The translations under genes and the position numbers were made by a program. The notes under the pieces are model-generated. The model was not told the DNA's origin and did no database searches. It was given only the letters and a program-made list of their open reading frames with translations. Shown here piece after piece: positions 1-6,402 of a stretch of DNA of 19,525 nucleotides. Position 1 is the stretch's first letter. Every line of letters begins with the position of its first letter. The stretch is from assembly GCA_910588865.1 (NCBI GenBank), contig CAJUSJ010000075.1, positions 1 through 19,525 of the forward strand, written 5' to 3'. This DNA is from an uncultured Lachnospiraceae bacterium. GTDB taxonomy: Bacteria; Bacillota; Clostridia; Lachnospirales; Lachnospiraceae.

Positions 1-729
1 AGCAAGAAAAGAAGATACACCCTCATTTAATGCAAGCAATCTATCGACACTGTATTTGGAGCTGATTGTTTCCTCATTCTCTTTATTAAATCGCTGAACT
101 ACATATCGTTTCATGGAATAGGATTTAATAATTTCAAATCCAGACAAAATATCTTTTAGACTAACTGTAAAATCCGCTAGTTTTGAGGAATATTTCTGTT
201 GTCTTTTTTCCAATGAATTTCCCAGAAAACTAGGAATAAGAAACATTATAGCAATCGCTACTATAACGCAAATAGTAACAATAATGTCAAAATAAATCAT
301 TAACAAGAATGACGCAGTAAAAATAACCGCATATTGTACTACTTCAAAAAGAGGAAGCAAAAAGTTATCTTCTATCATTTTTACATCATTTGTAATAATG
401 GAAATATAATCAGCAGTATTCTTCTTGCTGAAATCTTCTATACTGTGATTAACTGTTCCTCGGAATACATCAGAACGAATTTGACGAATGATTTTACATA
501 TCACTTTTTTGCTGAGTAAAGATTGAAGATATAGAAATATCCCCAGTACAGCAAAATAAAAAATAGAAAACAATACCATTCTTATAAATTGTTGCATATC
601 TTTTCCCACGGCTATGTCTAATAGTTGCTGTAAGAGTATAGCCATAAACACATAACCTAAAGAAGCAATTACACTTACTAAAATAGTCGCGACAAATAAA
701 ACCTTATTTTGCTTAATATAGAATTTCAT
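1..729 (-). CDS. ABC exporter, N-terminal transmembrane domain (partial, runs off the left edge)
   Basis: The minus strand is open from an ATG at 729 to the window edge, 243 codons without a stop. The product starts MKFYIKQNKVLFVATILV and has hydrophobic segments near residues 10-32, 50-70, 128-146 and 148-168. Between them lies a cytoplasmic stretch (about 75-125) containing TADYISIITNDV, typical of the type-1 exporter fold. The nucleotide-binding domain would lie outside the window. The start is supported by an AAAGGAG ribosome binding site just upstream. It lies 84 bp downstream of a TetR gene on the same strand, and its promoter carries a TACAT/ATGTA repeat resembling the one at the TetR promoter, so TetR control is likely. 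Such exporters often work as heterodimers, and a partner gene may follow outside the window. The substrate, perhaps a drug or peptide, cannot be told. The AT-rich composition differs from the host block and suggests acquisition. Confidence 0.88.
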   Translation of the reverse strand, partial: MKFYIKQNKVLFVATILVSVIASLGYVFMAILLQQLLDIAVGKDMQQFIRMVLFSIFYFAVLGIFLYLQSLLSKKVICKIIRQIRSDVFRGTVNHSIEDFSKKNTADYISIITNDVKMIEDNFLLPLFEVVQYAVIFTASFLLMIYFDIIVTICVIVAIAIMFLIPSFLGNSLEKRQQKYSSKLADFTVSLKDILSGFEIIKSYSMKRYVVQRFNKENEETISSKYSVDRLLALNEGVSSFLA

Positions 730-747
730 AGCTGGTCTCCTTTACGT

Positions 748-779
748 ATTATACATGGTGTATGTATGTATATTGTTAA
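748..779 (-). promoter_or_regulatory. Promoter and probable TetR operator of the ABC exporter gene
   Basis: On the minus strand a perfect TATAAT lies at 753-748, about 20 bases upstream of the start codon. A TTAACA at 779-774 could be the -35 box, but the spacer would be 20 bases, longer than usual. The spacer holds an imperfect inverted repeat (TACAT, five-base centre, ATGTA, at 752-766 on the plus strand) built from the same TACAT half-sites as the TetR gene promoter. TetR binding here would block polymerase. Assignment of the -35 is uncertain. Confidence 0.5.
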
Positions 780-813
780 AAAATAATATTGTCTTTCGAC
801 AATCTTATTTTCC

Positions 814-1437
814 CTATGCATTTTCTTTGCATAGTTCAACGATTTCATCGTCGATTACTGGAAGTCCTAATTTGTCCGTGATTTCTTTAATCATTAAAAA
901 TTTTTCCCATGTTTCCTCTGTTGTCATTGGATATATAGTAGGTATCGACCAGAAGTTAGTTAAAAGAACAAATAGCTCTGCCAGTAATTTTGCATGTTCT
1001 GTTTTTATAGAGCCGTCCTTTATTCCTTCCTCTATCAATTCTTGATACATAGGAGCTAATTCTTGATTACTCTCAACCAATTTTTTCAAAAAAGCTGGAC
1101 TTTCCATTAGTTGCATTGAAGCCATACTTAATTGATGATGTTCCGTTTCATCAAATGATGTTTTTAAGACAATTTTTAATTTTTCCAATCCATTTAATTC
1201 TTTATGCCTTTTAGCTTTTTCAAAAGGATTGGTTTCATAGAAAAGTTTTTCGCACAAAGCGTCAAAGACTTCTTCCTTTGATTTAAAATGGTGGTAAAAA
1301 GCTCCTCTAGTCAGTCCTCCCATTTCGCTTATAATATCTAATACCGTTGTTTCTTCATATCCCTTTTCTAAAAAAAGTTTTAAAGAAGCATCTAATATTT
1401 TTTGAACAGTTTCTTCTGGATATTTATTTCGTGGCAA
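814..1437 (-). CDS. TetR/AcrR-family transcriptional repressor
   Basis: A 207-residue one-component regulator with an N-terminal TetR helix-turn-helix at about residues 10-55 (VQKILDASLKLFLEKGYEET, then GLTRGAFYHHFKSKEEVF, the classic recognition-helix region). The remainder is a helical ligand-binding domain. An ATG at 1455 lies in frame upstream, but a GGAGG ribosome binding site sits inside that extension, 7 bases before a TTG at 1437. The TTG is therefore chosen, giving the usual MPRNKYPEE start. The gene lies directly upstream of the ABC exporter on the same strand. Paired inverted repeats around its own promoter and a similar one at the exporter promoter suggest autoregulation and drug-inducible control of efflux. 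The ligand is unknown. The gene is AT-rich, like the exporter. Confidence 0.92.
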   Translation of the reverse strand: MPRNKYPEETVQKILDASLKLFLEKGYEETTVLDIISEMGGLTRGAFYHHFKSKEEVFDALCEKLFYETNPFEKAKRHKELNGLEKLKIVLKTSFDETEHHQLSMASMQLMESPAFLKKLVESNQELAPMYQELIEEGIKDGSIKTEHAKLLAELFVLLTNFWSIPTIYPMTTEETWEKFLMIKEITDKLGLPVIDDEIVELCKENA

Positions 1438-1448
1438 ATTTTCACCTC

Positions 1449-1500
1449 CATACATGCACCTTACATGTATAGAGTATCATGCAGGGTGCATGTATGTCAA
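1449..1500 (-). promoter_or_regulatory. TetR gene promoter with long inverted-repeat operator
   Basis: Read on the minus strand, TTGACA (1500-1495) is followed after 16 bases by GATACT as a plausible -10. A perfect 12-base inverted repeat flanks this region: CATACATGCACC at 1449-1460 and GGTGCATGTATG at 1485-1496. Between the arms lies a further perfect palindrome, TACATGTA (1462-1469). The outer repeat reaches from the -35 box to the edge of the ribosome binding site, a good position for autorepression by the TetR product. Confidence 0.65.
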
Positions 1501-1506
1501 TATATT

Positions 1507-2136
1507 TCAGCTAATAATCTTCCAGTTGCTATCTTTATGAAGCGTCAGTTCATACTGTAATACCTGTGTTGCCTTTGTCTGATTGTAAATGAACTTCACC
1601 GCAACACTCACTTTCACGTTGTCCCCGTCTGCCGTAAACACAGGATTGACAAGCTCGGAAAAGAGATAGTCCCCGTTTATCGGTTCAAGGGCATTTCCCT
1701 CTACATAGTAGGCAAGCTCTTTGTCCGTAGCGGTCGGGTACAGCTTGAAGAATGTTTCCAGAAACGCCGTAGCGTCATTTACTGTGTCAGCGTCCACGCT
1801 GTTGTCTGCTTCCTGTGCCTTTGGTTCATAGCTGGATTTTTCCATAGCTGGGGCAAGGGTCGGGTTCTGGATAATCACCATATCCCCGTCAGCGTCCACA
1901 TGAACGGTCACGGTATAGTTTTCTGATACGTCCCTTGTCTGGTCGCCCTCTTTTATCTGCTGATCTACTTCGTAGGCAACAGTAAAAGCGTTCTCCCCAG
2001 ACTGTTCCACGTCCCAGATAAGTACGTTCGTGACCGTGGAGCTGGTCGGTATATCCGTCCTCACCGTATCAACATTCAAATCCTGCAATTCCTGTGTCAG
2101 ATAGGCACTGATAGCCTGTTTCCTTGCTTCGATTGC
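1507..2136 (-). pseudogene. TcpC/Orf13 conjugal transfer protein, N-terminally truncated
   Basis: The frame is open from just after a TAA at 2139-2137 to the stop at 1507, about 209 residues. It begins AIEARKQAISAYLTQELQDL and continues with the TcpC-type NTF2-like beta-rich domains (VTNVLIWDVEQSGENAFTVA, then a second domain from about NDATAFLETFFKLYP to the end). TcpC is a bitopic VirB8-like protein needed for Tn916 conjugation and is normally a little over 300 residues. The missing part is the N-terminal cytoplasmic and membrane segment plus some of the first domain. The first possible start is a TTG at 2088 with no clear ribosome binding site. The fragment follows directly on the truncated lysozyme gene in another frame, which points to one deletion of about 1 kb that destroyed both genes. 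Confidence 0.85.
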
Positions 2137-2441
2137 TTATTAGGTGGTAAGCCCATGCTCTCGGAACTCTGCATAACGTCCTCGGCTGTCCCGCCACTTT
2201 CCACCTGTATGATTGCCAGCAGATAGGGGACGTACTCGGAAATGCCGTACTCTTTGGCGTATTTCTCTACCATAGGCTGATGTTTCAACACCTCTGCGGA
2301 CAGGTTCATGCCTGTTACCCATGAGGAAGAACCACCGCCCCCGTCGTCGTCCTCGGCACTGATAAGCACACCAAAGAAAAGCACTATCGCAAGAAGAAAG
2401 GGAAACAGACTGCCGATAAGGGCGATATGTCTTAGCTTCAT
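2097..2441 (-). pseudogene. Orf14-type peptidoglycan hydrolase (CwlT-like), C-terminally truncated
   Basis: The piece starts MKLRHIALIGSLF, has one membrane anchor (about residues 9-28), a glycine-rich linker, and the first part of a lysozyme-like muramidase domain including the IQVESGG segment (catalytic-type Glu81) and MQSSESMGLPPN. After residue 101 the sequence leaves the family and ends after 13 unrelated residues at a TGA. From the same point (about 2,140) the TcpC reading begins in another frame. Intact Tn916 Orf14 is over 300 residues and carries a second, NlpC/P60 peptidase domain, absent here. The start codon overlaps the stop of the upstream Orf15 fragment in an ATGA, the native Tn916-like arrangement. 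The peptide is unlikely to be active. Confidence 0.85.
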
Positions 2442-2551
2442 TTCTTACGTCCTTTCTTTCCTGTCATGTTTAAGGTCGCTTTCTTGATGTTTCGTTCCTT
2501 TCTGGTGGTCTGCTGGTTCAGCTCTACACCATTGAGCCTTGTTCCGTGTTT
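2438..2551 (-). pseudogene. C-terminal end of an Orf15-like conjugal transfer membrane protein
   Basis: Thirty-seven codons remain open between an in-frame TAG at 2554-2552 and the TGA at 2440-2438. They read KHGTRLNGVELNQQTTRKER and end in a lysine-rich tail, which fits the cytoplasmic tail of the Tn916 Orf15 (VirB6-like) family from memory. The TGA overlaps the ATG of the lysozyme gene. Immediately upstream the sequence changes to the promoter of the opposite-strand AlbA_2 gene, so the element is cut here. Too short to be certain by itself; gene order supports the call. Confidence 0.6.
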
Positions 2552-2576
2552 CTATAATAAAATGACAAAGCCATCC

Positions 2577-2605
2577 TTGACGATGGCAAGACCAGTTTAT
2601 ATAAT
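2577..2605 (+). promoter_or_regulatory. Sigma-A type promoter of the AlbA_2 gene
   Basis: TTGACG (2577-2582), a 17-base spacer and TATAAT (2600-2605) form a near-consensus promoter 75 bases upstream of the ATG at 2680. A small inverted repeat CCATC/GATGG (2571-2586) overlaps the -35 box and might be an operator half. Confidence 0.75.
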
Positions 2606-2679
2606 AGTGATGTGATTCGCTAATAATTCAACTATAGCGAGGAATTCCTTTGTATGGATAGGGAAAGCGAGGCCGCATT

Positions 2680-4149
2680 ATGAAAATAGCTGATTTTATC
2701 GGAGAAGTGACCGAGTATGACAAAAAGGAGCGGCTAGAGGAGCGCAAGCCAAAAAGCTGGCTGAAAAGCGTCAGCGCATTTGCCAACGGTGTTGGCGGCG
2801 CGTTAATCTTCGGAGTAGCGGACGATGATACTCCTGTTGGACTTGCGAACGCAAGGGCCGATTCCGAAAAAATAAGTGAAACGATAAAGGCCAGGATAGA
2901 CCCTGTTCCGGAAGTTATTCTAAGCATTCACGCCGAGGAGAGCAAGCAGTTTATCGTACTGCAGATCAAACGCGGCAACGAAACGCGATATTATTATGTA
3001 GGCGATGGCAGCATGACGGCTTACATTCGCATTGGGAATGAGAGTGTTCCGGCCAACGCGGCGGTTCTGCGTAGACTTGTACTGCATGGGAGTGGAAAGC
3101 ATTATGACGCCCTGCCGTCCCGCTATAAGATAGAAGATCTTGCTTTCACAAAGCTGCGCTCTGTGTACCGTATGCGGACGGGGAAGGAGTTGGAAGAATC
3201 TGATTTTATTTCCTTTGGCCTAGCAAATGAAGATGGGGTATTGACTAACGGCGGCGCTCTGCTATCCGATGATCCTCCGCTCCGACATTCCCGTTTGTTC
3301 TGTACAAGGTGGTTTGGGCTGGATAAAGCGTCTGGTATCATGGATGCGATCGATGACAAGGAGTTCGAAGGTAGCCTGGTATCCCTTTTACAGGATGGGG
3401 ACGCTTTTGTCAAAACAAATACAAAAAAGCGCTGGAAGAAAACCGGACACGGGCGGGTAGAAATGCCAGAATACCCAGAGCAGGCTGTATTTGAGTCGAT
3501 CGTAAATGCCCTGATCCATCGCGATTATCTGGAAACAGGCAGTGAGGTTCATATCGACATTTTCGATGATCGCCTTGAAATATATTCACCCGGCGGAATG
3601 TACGATGGCTCCCTTGTGCAGGAACTGGACACCAATATGGTCCCGTCCCGCAGACGGAACCCGGTTATTGCCGATGTGTTTAGCCGGATGCACTATATGG
3701 AACGTCGCGGGAGCGGTTTCAGAAAAATAAAGGCAGATTACCATAACGCCGTCAATTTCCGACCAGAGCTGGAGCCAAAGTTCAGTTCAACACCCACATC
3801 ATTTTTTGTAACGCTCTACAATCTCAATTACAATGTTCCGATTGCGGCAATACCAATCAAGGTTGGAAATGTAGCGGTTGAAAATAGCAAAGTGGCGGTT
3901 GATGAGGAAAAAGTGGCGTTTGAACGCCGCCTTTCTTCAATCACAGCAAACGCTCCGACCAAAAATAAGACAATGCTCCTTTTTGATGTCTACGGCTATG
4001 ACGGAGTTTTCGGTCGTGCGGAAATCATGCAAATGTTTGGCATGGCATCCTCGTCTGCTGGGAAACTTTTAATCAAGCTCAAGGAATTATACTTTATTGA
4101 ACCTGTTTCTGGACACGGTAAAGGGAAATATAGATTTGTCGCAAAATGA
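2680..4149 (+). CDS. AlbA_2-domain protein with GHKL ATPase-like domain and C-terminal winged helix
   Basis: A 489-residue protein of the widespread family often labelled 'ATP-dependent DNA helicase RecG-related' or 'Divergent AAA-4'. The N-terminal AlbA_2 nucleic-acid-binding domain spans about residues 15-125 (ERKPKSWLKSVSAFANGVGG, ALIFGVADD, TAYIRIGNESVPA). A GHKL-like ATPase segment covers about 265-350 (QAVFESIVNALIHRDY, LEIYSPGGM, ERRGSGFRKI). A C-terminal winged-helix-like region lies at about 425-488. Family members are usually inferred to be transcription regulators or accessory factors; the real role is unknown. The ATG is preceded by a GCGAGG-type site and a strong promoter. The gene is intact, opposes the conjugative remnant and stands alone between it and the host operon. 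It lacks the helicase motifs of true RecG. Its intermediate GC content suggests mobile origin. Confidence 0.85.
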   Translation: MKIADFIGEVTEYDKKERLEERKPKSWLKSVSAFANGVGGALIFGVADDDTPVGLANARADSEKISETIKARIDPVPEVILSIHAEESKQFIVLQIKRGNETRYYYVGDGSMTAYIRIGNESVPANAAVLRRLVLHGSGKHYDALPSRYKIEDLAFTKLRSVYRMRTGKELEESDFISFGLANEDGVLTNGGALLSDDPPLRHSRLFCTRWFGLDKASGIMDAIDDKEFEGSLVSLLQDGDAFVKTNTKKRWKKTGHGRVEMPEYPEQAVFESIVNALIHRDYLETGSEVHIDIFDDRLEIYSPGGMYDGSLVQELDTNMVPSRRRNPVIADVFSRMHYMERRGSGFRKIKADYHNAVNFRPELEPKFSSTPTSFFVTLYNLNYNVPIAAIPIKVGNVAVENSKVAVDEEKVAFERRLSSITANAPTKNKTMLLFDVYGYDGVFGRAEIMQMFGMASSSAGKLLIKLKELYFIEPVSGHGKGKYRFVAK

Positions 4150-4155
4150 GCATAG

Positions 4156-4190
4156 AGCCGCACTCTCGGTTTTTTGCTGGAAGTGTGGCT
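4156..4190. other. Hairpin just after the AlbA_2 gene
   Basis: AGCCGCACT (4156-4164) pairs with AGTGTGGCT (4182-4190), with one G-T pair, around a 17-base loop containing six T. It starts 7 bases after the stop codon. The run after the stem is only TTATGTTTCT, so termination would be weak; it may instead protect the 3' end of the transcript or belong to the mobile element. Confidence 0.45.
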
Positions 4191-4218
4191 TTATGTTTCT
4201 GGTCACAGTGATGCCGCC

Positions 4219-4386
4219 TTACAGCGCATAGACCAATTTGCGCAAAACGATTTCCTCCACACAAGCAAAGAGTCTCCCTTGCCAACAGGGCCGAGTCGAG
4301 GACGGGGTAATACTCTTGAAAAAAGCCGCGGCGCATTCAGCTATCCTTGCCGATCTGATCGCCCTCGTATCTGCCCCAGCAGCCAT
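4219..4386 (-). CDS. Possible 55-residue hypothetical protein in the junction region
   Basis: A short minus-strand frame runs from an ATG at 4386 to a TAA at 4221-4219. It starts MAAGADTRAIRSARIAECAA and ends RLFACVEEIVLRKLVYAL. The wording is familiar to me as a recurring hypothetical peptide near mobile elements of gut Clostridia, but I cannot verify this and no function is proposed. There is no ribosome binding site: the start codon sits 3 bases from a strong GC hairpin, which argues against efficient translation. It may be a conserved DNA or RNA element that happens to be open. The rest of the 276-base gap between 4150 and 4425 holds only the two hairpins. Confidence 0.3.
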   Translation of the reverse strand: MAAGADTRAIRSARIAECAAAFFKSITPSSTRPCWQGRLFACVEEIVLRKLVYAL

Positions 4387-4389
4387 GAA

Positions 4390-4420
4390 GCAGGGCCGCG
4401 AACAAACGGCCCTGCTTTTT
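4390..4420 (+). terminator. Rho-independent terminator, plus strand
   Basis: A perfect 9-bp stem GCAGGGCCG / CGGCCCTGC (4390-4398 and 4407-4415) with an 8-base loop is followed by TTTTT (4416-4420). The T run serves plus-strand transcription, so it would stop the AlbA_2 transcript about 240 bases after its stop codon. On the minus strand the stem lies 10 bases after the end of the nine-gene operon but lacks a T run, so it is a poor terminator for that operon. Confidence 0.8.
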
Positions 4421-4425
4421 GAAAT

Positions 4426-5277
4426 CTAAAATTTTCTGCTTCCTCCGCCATGGGTATGGCCTCCTGACGAGGTGTGGGTGGAGCTTCTCCCCGCTGAAGA
4501 ATGTCCGCCCCCATGACCTCCCCCTGACGTGGAGCGGGGAATGACCTGGGTGGTGACAAATTTGTTCACCAGACGGTCGGTCTGATCGTCGTACATGAAT
4601 CTGGCTTCGGCCCTGTAGGCCATGTTTAAGTTTCGGGTCTGTCTTGGGTCCTCTTCCATGGCATAGCGGCGCTTTACAGAGAGACAGGCCGAGGCCGCGA
4701 CAAAAGCGGAAACTCCCAGGGCCATCAATGCCTCATACCAGCGGATGCTTCTGTAGGGACTTATGTCCCCTGTCTCTGTATCGTAGTTATACTGACCGCC
4801 CGGAATCCCCGCTCTGCTCCACTTCTCTGTATCTGACAAAAAGGATTCCACGCTGGCGGCGTAATCTCCCCGGGAAGCTCCTTCGTACACTCCATCCAGC
4901 ATATCCTCAATCCTCTGGTCCGTGAAGATCCGGATGGCCTTACCTCTGGTGGAGATGGTCATCTCCCGGTTATCCATGTCCACCAGGAACAGGATCCCAT
5001 CCTCGCCGAAATCCCCTTCATCGTAAAAATCGTCCGCGTATTCCTGGCTCTCTTTTCCCCGGGCATCCTCCGCTGTCACCACCACCACCTCAAGGCCGTA
5101 CTCTCTCTGGCATTCCCCGATCCGCTGTTCAAACCGCTGCTTCTCGGACTCTGTAAGAAGCCCCGCCATATCATAAACCCTGGGCCTTTGGTCTGCCCCC
5201 AGAACGCTTCCTGCCATCCCAAAGCACAGGAGCGCCGCCAGAAGCAGCAGAAGCCACAGTCTTTTCCTCATTTTCAT
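4426..5277 (-). CDS. TPM-domain membrane protein (YgcG/YdjH-like), last gene of the nine-gene operon
   Basis: A 283-residue protein with a signal peptide (about 1-28), an extracytoplasmic TPM domain (Pfam PF04536, formerly DUF477; about 33-155, with VYDMAGLLTESEKQRFEQRI, DDFYDEGDFGEDGILFLVD and the STRGKAIRIFTD segment), one membrane helix (about 184-201) and a cytoplasmic tail. The tail ends in a Gly/Ser/His-rich stretch (about 251-281), frequent in this family. The open frame extends upstream to 5475, but ATG 5277 overlaps the preceding stop codon in an ATGA and opens the signal peptide, so it is chosen. TPM proteins accompany SPFH and zinc-ribbon partners; in B. subtilis the counterpart YdjH belongs to the pspA-ydjGHI operon. 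The His-rich tail might bind metal, which is an inference. Confidence 0.85.
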   Translation of the reverse strand: MKMRKRLWLLLLLAALLCFGMAGSVLGADQRPRVYDMAGLLTESEKQRFEQRIGECQREYGLEVVVVTAEDARGKESQEYADDFYDEGDFGEDGILFLVDMDNREMTISTRGKAIRIFTDQRIEDMLDGVYEGASRGDYAASVESFLSDTEKWSRAGIPGGQYNYDTETGDISPYRSIRWYEALMALGVSAFVAASACLSVKRRYAMEEDPRQTRNLNMAYRAEARFMYDDQTDRLVNKFVTTQVIPRSTSGGGHGGGHSSAGRSSTHTSSGGHTHGGGSRKF

Positions 5278-6380
5278 AAAAACCACCCCGCTGTCAGAAG
5301 CGCCGCCAGAAGCGGCACAAAGATCTGGGCAAAAAGAACCCATAGCTTCTTTGGATCCACAGGAAGCTGCCCGCACACCTTGCCGCTCTGGCCGTTGCAG
5401 GCAAAATAATAGATCTTTCCTGTCTTCTGATCCTTGTAGGTGAGAGTCCACACCGGAAGGAGCGCGTACTCCCATCTGGGGTTTCTCACCTGGGTCTCCT
5501 GCTGCCTGATGTTCAGGCTGGCGTAGCTCCCCACGCCGCTCTTTAAATTGTCTGCCGCGAACTCCCGAACCTCCTGCTCCACCTCCGTGGCAAACTCCTG
5601 CCGCTCCATATCCCGCTTTTCCGCGAAAAAGCCTGAGAGAAATCCCATGGAAAACGGCTTCATGGCCTTGGTGTCAAAGGGCATCACCCCTTCCACCAGC
5701 TTCTTGTCCGCCTTTTTCAGGGCATTTCTTGTCACATGGTCGATGGCAATGGTGCCTGACCGGGACACATCATATTTCTGAGTCTCCGTGTACCGGGTGT
5801 TTCCGGTCTGCCATGTACGCAGCTTTGTGCCCTCCCCCACAAGCCTGCCATCTACCTGGCAGCTGTAAAGCCAGTAGGGGAAATACACTCCCGTCATCTT
5901 CTCGATCTGCTCCTGGCTGGCAAAATCCGAGGGCACATACCGCTTTCTCTTCAGCCAGCCCAAAAAGATCTCCGTGGCTTTTTCTTTGTCAATGGCAAAG
6001 GGAATCACATGATCCGGATGATAGCTTCCCTGAAGCCGTCCCTGGAGAATGACGGGATTGTGGCAGTAAAAACAGAAGGAAGCCGCGGTGGTCTCATCTG
6101 TGACGATCTCCGCCCCGCAACTTGGACAGGTGTAGATCACGGCATTTTCCCCGGCATCATCCTGCCCCGCCGGGTTATACGCCGCCTCCCGGGCCTCCCC
6201 TCTCTCCGCCCGCTGGCCCTCTCTTCCGTCATCCGCCTCCGCTTTCGCCTCCGGCGCGATCCGCTCAAGCTCTTCCTGAGTAAAATGGGAAAGGCAGTAT
6301 TCACACTGATAATCCTGGGCAGCGGGATCAAACTGAAGCCCGCCGCCGCAATTTGGACACTTTATGCTAATGGTCGCCAT
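5274..6380 (-). CDS. Double zinc-ribbon, tail-anchored membrane protein (TFIIB-type, YdjG-like)
   Basis: A 368-residue protein starting MATISIKCPNCGG. A first zinc ribbon uses Cys8, Cys11, Cys26 and Cys29. After an acidic, Ala-rich linker (about 42-78) a second uses Cys85, Cys88, Cys103 and Cys106. A conserved central region (about 125-330; HVIPFAIDKEKA, GVYFPYWLYSC, PRWEYALLPVWTLTY) follows, and a C-terminal membrane helix (about 345-368) ends at the last residue, so most of the protein is cytoplasmic and tail-anchored. It is often mis-labelled as a PriA- or TFIIB-related protein. The closest functional precedent is B. subtilis YdjG, which with YdjH and YdjI links PspA to the membrane. An AGGAGA site precedes the ATG, the gene lies 22 bp after the SPFH gene, and its stop overlaps the TPM gene start. 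Confidence 0.85.
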   Translation of the reverse strand: MATISIKCPNCGGGLQFDPAAQDYQCEYCLSHFTQEELERIAPEAKAEADDGREGQRAERGEAREAAYNPAGQDDAGENAVIYTCPSCGAEIVTDETTAASFCFYCHNPVILQGRLQGSYHPDHVIPFAIDKEKATEIFLGWLKRKRYVPSDFASQEQIEKMTGVYFPYWLYSCQVDGRLVGEGTKLRTWQTGNTRYTETQKYDVSRSGTIAIDHVTRNALKKADKKLVEGVMPFDTKAMKPFSMGFLSGFFAEKRDMERQEFATEVEQEVREFAADNLKSGVGSYASLNIRQQETQVRNPRWEYALLPVWTLTYKDQKTGKIYYFACNGQSGKVCGQLPVDPKKLWVLFAQIFVPLLAALLTAGWFL

Positions 6381-6402
6381 CTCATTCTCCTGTCCGGCTC
6401 AT

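Larger units (their letters stand above)
1507..2551 (-). mobile_element. Remnant of a Tn916-family conjugative element (Orf15'-Orf14'-'Orf13)
   Basis: Three consecutive minus-strand gene pieces follow the Tn916 order: the C-terminal end of an Orf15-like protein, the N-terminal third of Orf14 lysozyme, and the C-terminal two thirds of TcpC (Orf13). In Tn916 the next genes are the tet(M) cargo; here the TetR-ABC exporter pair occupies that place. No integrase, excisionase, relaxase or att site is visible in the window. The internal deletion and the cut at about 2,552 show that the element is broken here. The extent beyond the left edge is unknown. Confidence 0.75.

Noticed and set aside
2680..4149. 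RecG helicase
   Set aside because: The 'RecG-like' label comes from a shared C-terminal region in old annotations; no helicase Walker or DExH motifs are present, only AlbA_2, an ATPase-like fold and a winged helix.
4390..4420. Terminator of the nine-gene minus-strand operon
   Set aside because: The T run is on the plus-strand side; read on the minus strand the stem is followed by TTCATGG, so it is not a standard terminator in that direction.
5278..5475. N-terminal extension of the TPM protein frame
   Set aside because: The extra 66 codons overlap the zinc-ribbon gene and precede a clear signal peptide at the ATGA junction; they are not part of the protein.
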